This document shows, piece after piece, positions 7,275-7,839 of a stretch of 7,839 nt of DNA. The DNA comes from Bacteroidota bacterium (lineage in GTDB: Bacteria; Bacteroidota; Ignavibacteria; SZUA-365; JAADGX01). The stretch is taken from positions 1 through 7,839 of the forward strand of contig JAJRXL010000345.1 in NCBI GenBank assembly GCA_024276335.1, read 5' to 3'. How positions within the stretch are numbered: the first letter of the stretch is position 1; each line of letters opens with the position of its first letter. Below the pieces are notes generated by a model. It was not told the DNA's origin. It searched no databases and was given only the letters and a program-made list of their open reading frames with translations. The position numbers were made by a program, and so were the translations under genes.

Positions 7275-7676
7275 TCACATCACCCAACCCTGGGGCAACC
7301 TCATCACACCAGCCACGATCAGCCCCAGGACGAGAACGATGACCATCACGTAATTTCGGGGTACATTCAACGCAGGCTTTTTCTTCCATGCGATGGGAAG
7401 ATGAACAATCGCCAGCGCCAGGAGCATAACAACACCGTGTTCCAACCTGTGCGGCGGAAAGCCGACGCCAGCGAGGCCGTTCCAAACGAGGAACACGATT
7501 CCAATTGTCACCTGGATATCCAGCAGAACGGAAAATACTGCCATCGGCAACCTGCCTTTTGCTCCAAGCCCGCGCCCCCTGATCCAGAGCCAGGCATACC
7601 ATGCCAGCGCCACGACGGCCGCCAATACCACCAGCCAGCGCATTCCCGAGTGAAGTTCAAACATGAACGTGTACAC
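7275..7676 (-). CDS. Small four-helix membrane protein, cytochrome b-like (function unknown), 133 residues
   Basis: From a GTG at 7676 the protein begins (M)YTFMFELHSGMRWLVVL and has four hydrophobic segments near residues 12-32, 45-66, 81-97 and 108-125. His9 lies just before helix 1, His76 and His80 lie in PPHRLEHG before helix 3, and His92 lies in or near the end of helix 3. Asp53 and Gln55 lie in helix 2. The layout LHS-xx-RWLV, DIQ, and EHG resembles small Bacteroidota membrane proteins sometimes labelled cytochrome B, in which HS, HIQ and EHP are the equivalent motifs. Heme binding is inference, since helix 2 here has Asp where relatives have His. It would sit in the inner membrane. It has no signal peptide beyond helix 1. 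It is convergent with the barrel gene, and its own terminator is not obvious. Confidence 0.7.
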   Translation of the reverse strand: MYTFMFELHSGMRWLVVLAAVVALAWYAWLWIRGRGLGAKGRLPMAVFSVLLDIQVTIGIVFLVWNGLAGVGFPPHRLEHGVVMLLALAIVHLPIAWKKKPALNVPRNYVMVIVLVLGLIVAGVMRLPQGWVM

Positions 7677-7682
7677 GTCTAT

Positions 7683-7689
7683 CTCCTTT
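7683..7689 (-). promoter_or_regulatory. Ribosome binding site that selects a GTG start
   Basis: AAAGGAG (7689-7683 on the minus strand) is 6 bases from the GTG at 7676. The in-frame ATG at 7664 would be 18 bases away, and an in-frame ATG at 7766 would add a 30-residue, Lys-rich leader that runs through this site. The GTG also yields the family-like start M-Y-x-x-x-x-x-L-H-S. Confidence 0.8.
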
Positions 7690-7766
7690 CCCTGTAACTC
7701 TCTTTTTTTCTTGAAATTATGGTTTATGCTTGCCTGCAGAAAGCTGCATGTTGTATCTTCGAACAA

Positions 7767-7839
7767 TCATGCGCGTTCTGCCGCGGCTTCCCGGTACGCC
7801 CCATTCACGTATAGAGCCATATCACTTCGCACCGCAGTA
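7767..7839 (-). CDS. Possible C-terminal end of an upstream gene, cut by the right edge
   Basis: The minus strand is open from the right edge to a TGA at 7769-7767, giving 23 residues ending ALYVNGAYREAAAERA. Composition is GC-rich and protein-like, unlike the AT-rich stretch at 7690-7766 that follows it, which fits a gene end followed by the leader of the small membrane protein. The product is not recognisable and an open stretch this short may be chance. Confidence 0.3.
   Translation of the reverse strand, partial: TAVRSDMALYVNGAYREAAAERA

Noticed and set aside
7677..7766. Longer N-terminus for the four-helix membrane protein
   Set aside because: The added segment is translated from the AT-rich leader and covers the AAAGGAG site; the GTG at 7676 fits both the ribosome site and the family-like start.
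7770..7839. Plus-strand ATG-initiated frame running off the right edge
   Set aside because: There is no ribosome binding site before the ATG at 7770 and the short translation shows no signal; the minus-strand gene end is the somewhat better reading.

Overview
The window looks like part of a chromosome from a member of the Bacteroidota/Chlorobiota (FCB) group, possibly an Ignavibacteria- or Kapabacteria-like lineage. The best evidence is a C-terminal type IX secretion (T9SS) sorting domain on a 1574-residue exported protein, together with chains of ASH/Hydin-type Ig-like domains, a BACON-like domain, a DUF3160 protein and a PorT-like outer-membrane barrel. All of these are common in that group. 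The phylum call is an inference from protein families, since no rRNA or other marker gene is present. Coding DNA is fairly GC-rich and the main intergenic region is clearly AT-rich.

Layout. (1) Positions 1-1214, minus strand: the first 404 residues of an exported DUF3160 protein, whose C-terminal part lies beyond the left edge. (2) 1215-1635: a divergent AT-rich intergenic region with a plausible promoter for each side. (3) 1636-6360, plus strand: a giant secreted surface protein. It carries a signal peptide, an N-terminal beta-rich module, an InlB-type B-repeat, a BACON-like domain, nine ASH-like domains each with two cysteines in matching places, a cohesin-like domain and a T9SS type A sorting domain. 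(4) 6377-7144, plus strand: a 255-residue outer-membrane beta-barrel protein, 16 bases downstream and almost certainly in the same operon, closed by a strong Rho-independent terminator at 7164-7201. (5) 7217-7244: a short palindromic repeat-like element. (6) 7275-7676, minus strand: a small four-helix membrane protein with conserved-looking histidines, starting at GTG. (7) 7767-7839, minus strand: possibly the C-terminal end of another gene.

How the genes may work together: the giant protein would pass the inner membrane by Sec and the outer membrane by T9SS, and be anchored or released at the surface. The co-transcribed barrel sits in the same outer membrane and could be a partner, but nothing in the sequence proves contact. 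I found no tRNA, rRNA, CRISPR array, transposase, integrase, recombinase, toxin-antitoxin pair or defence gene. The most unusual item is the mosaic nine-ASH surface protein paired with its barrel; I see no clear evidence of a wholly new system.
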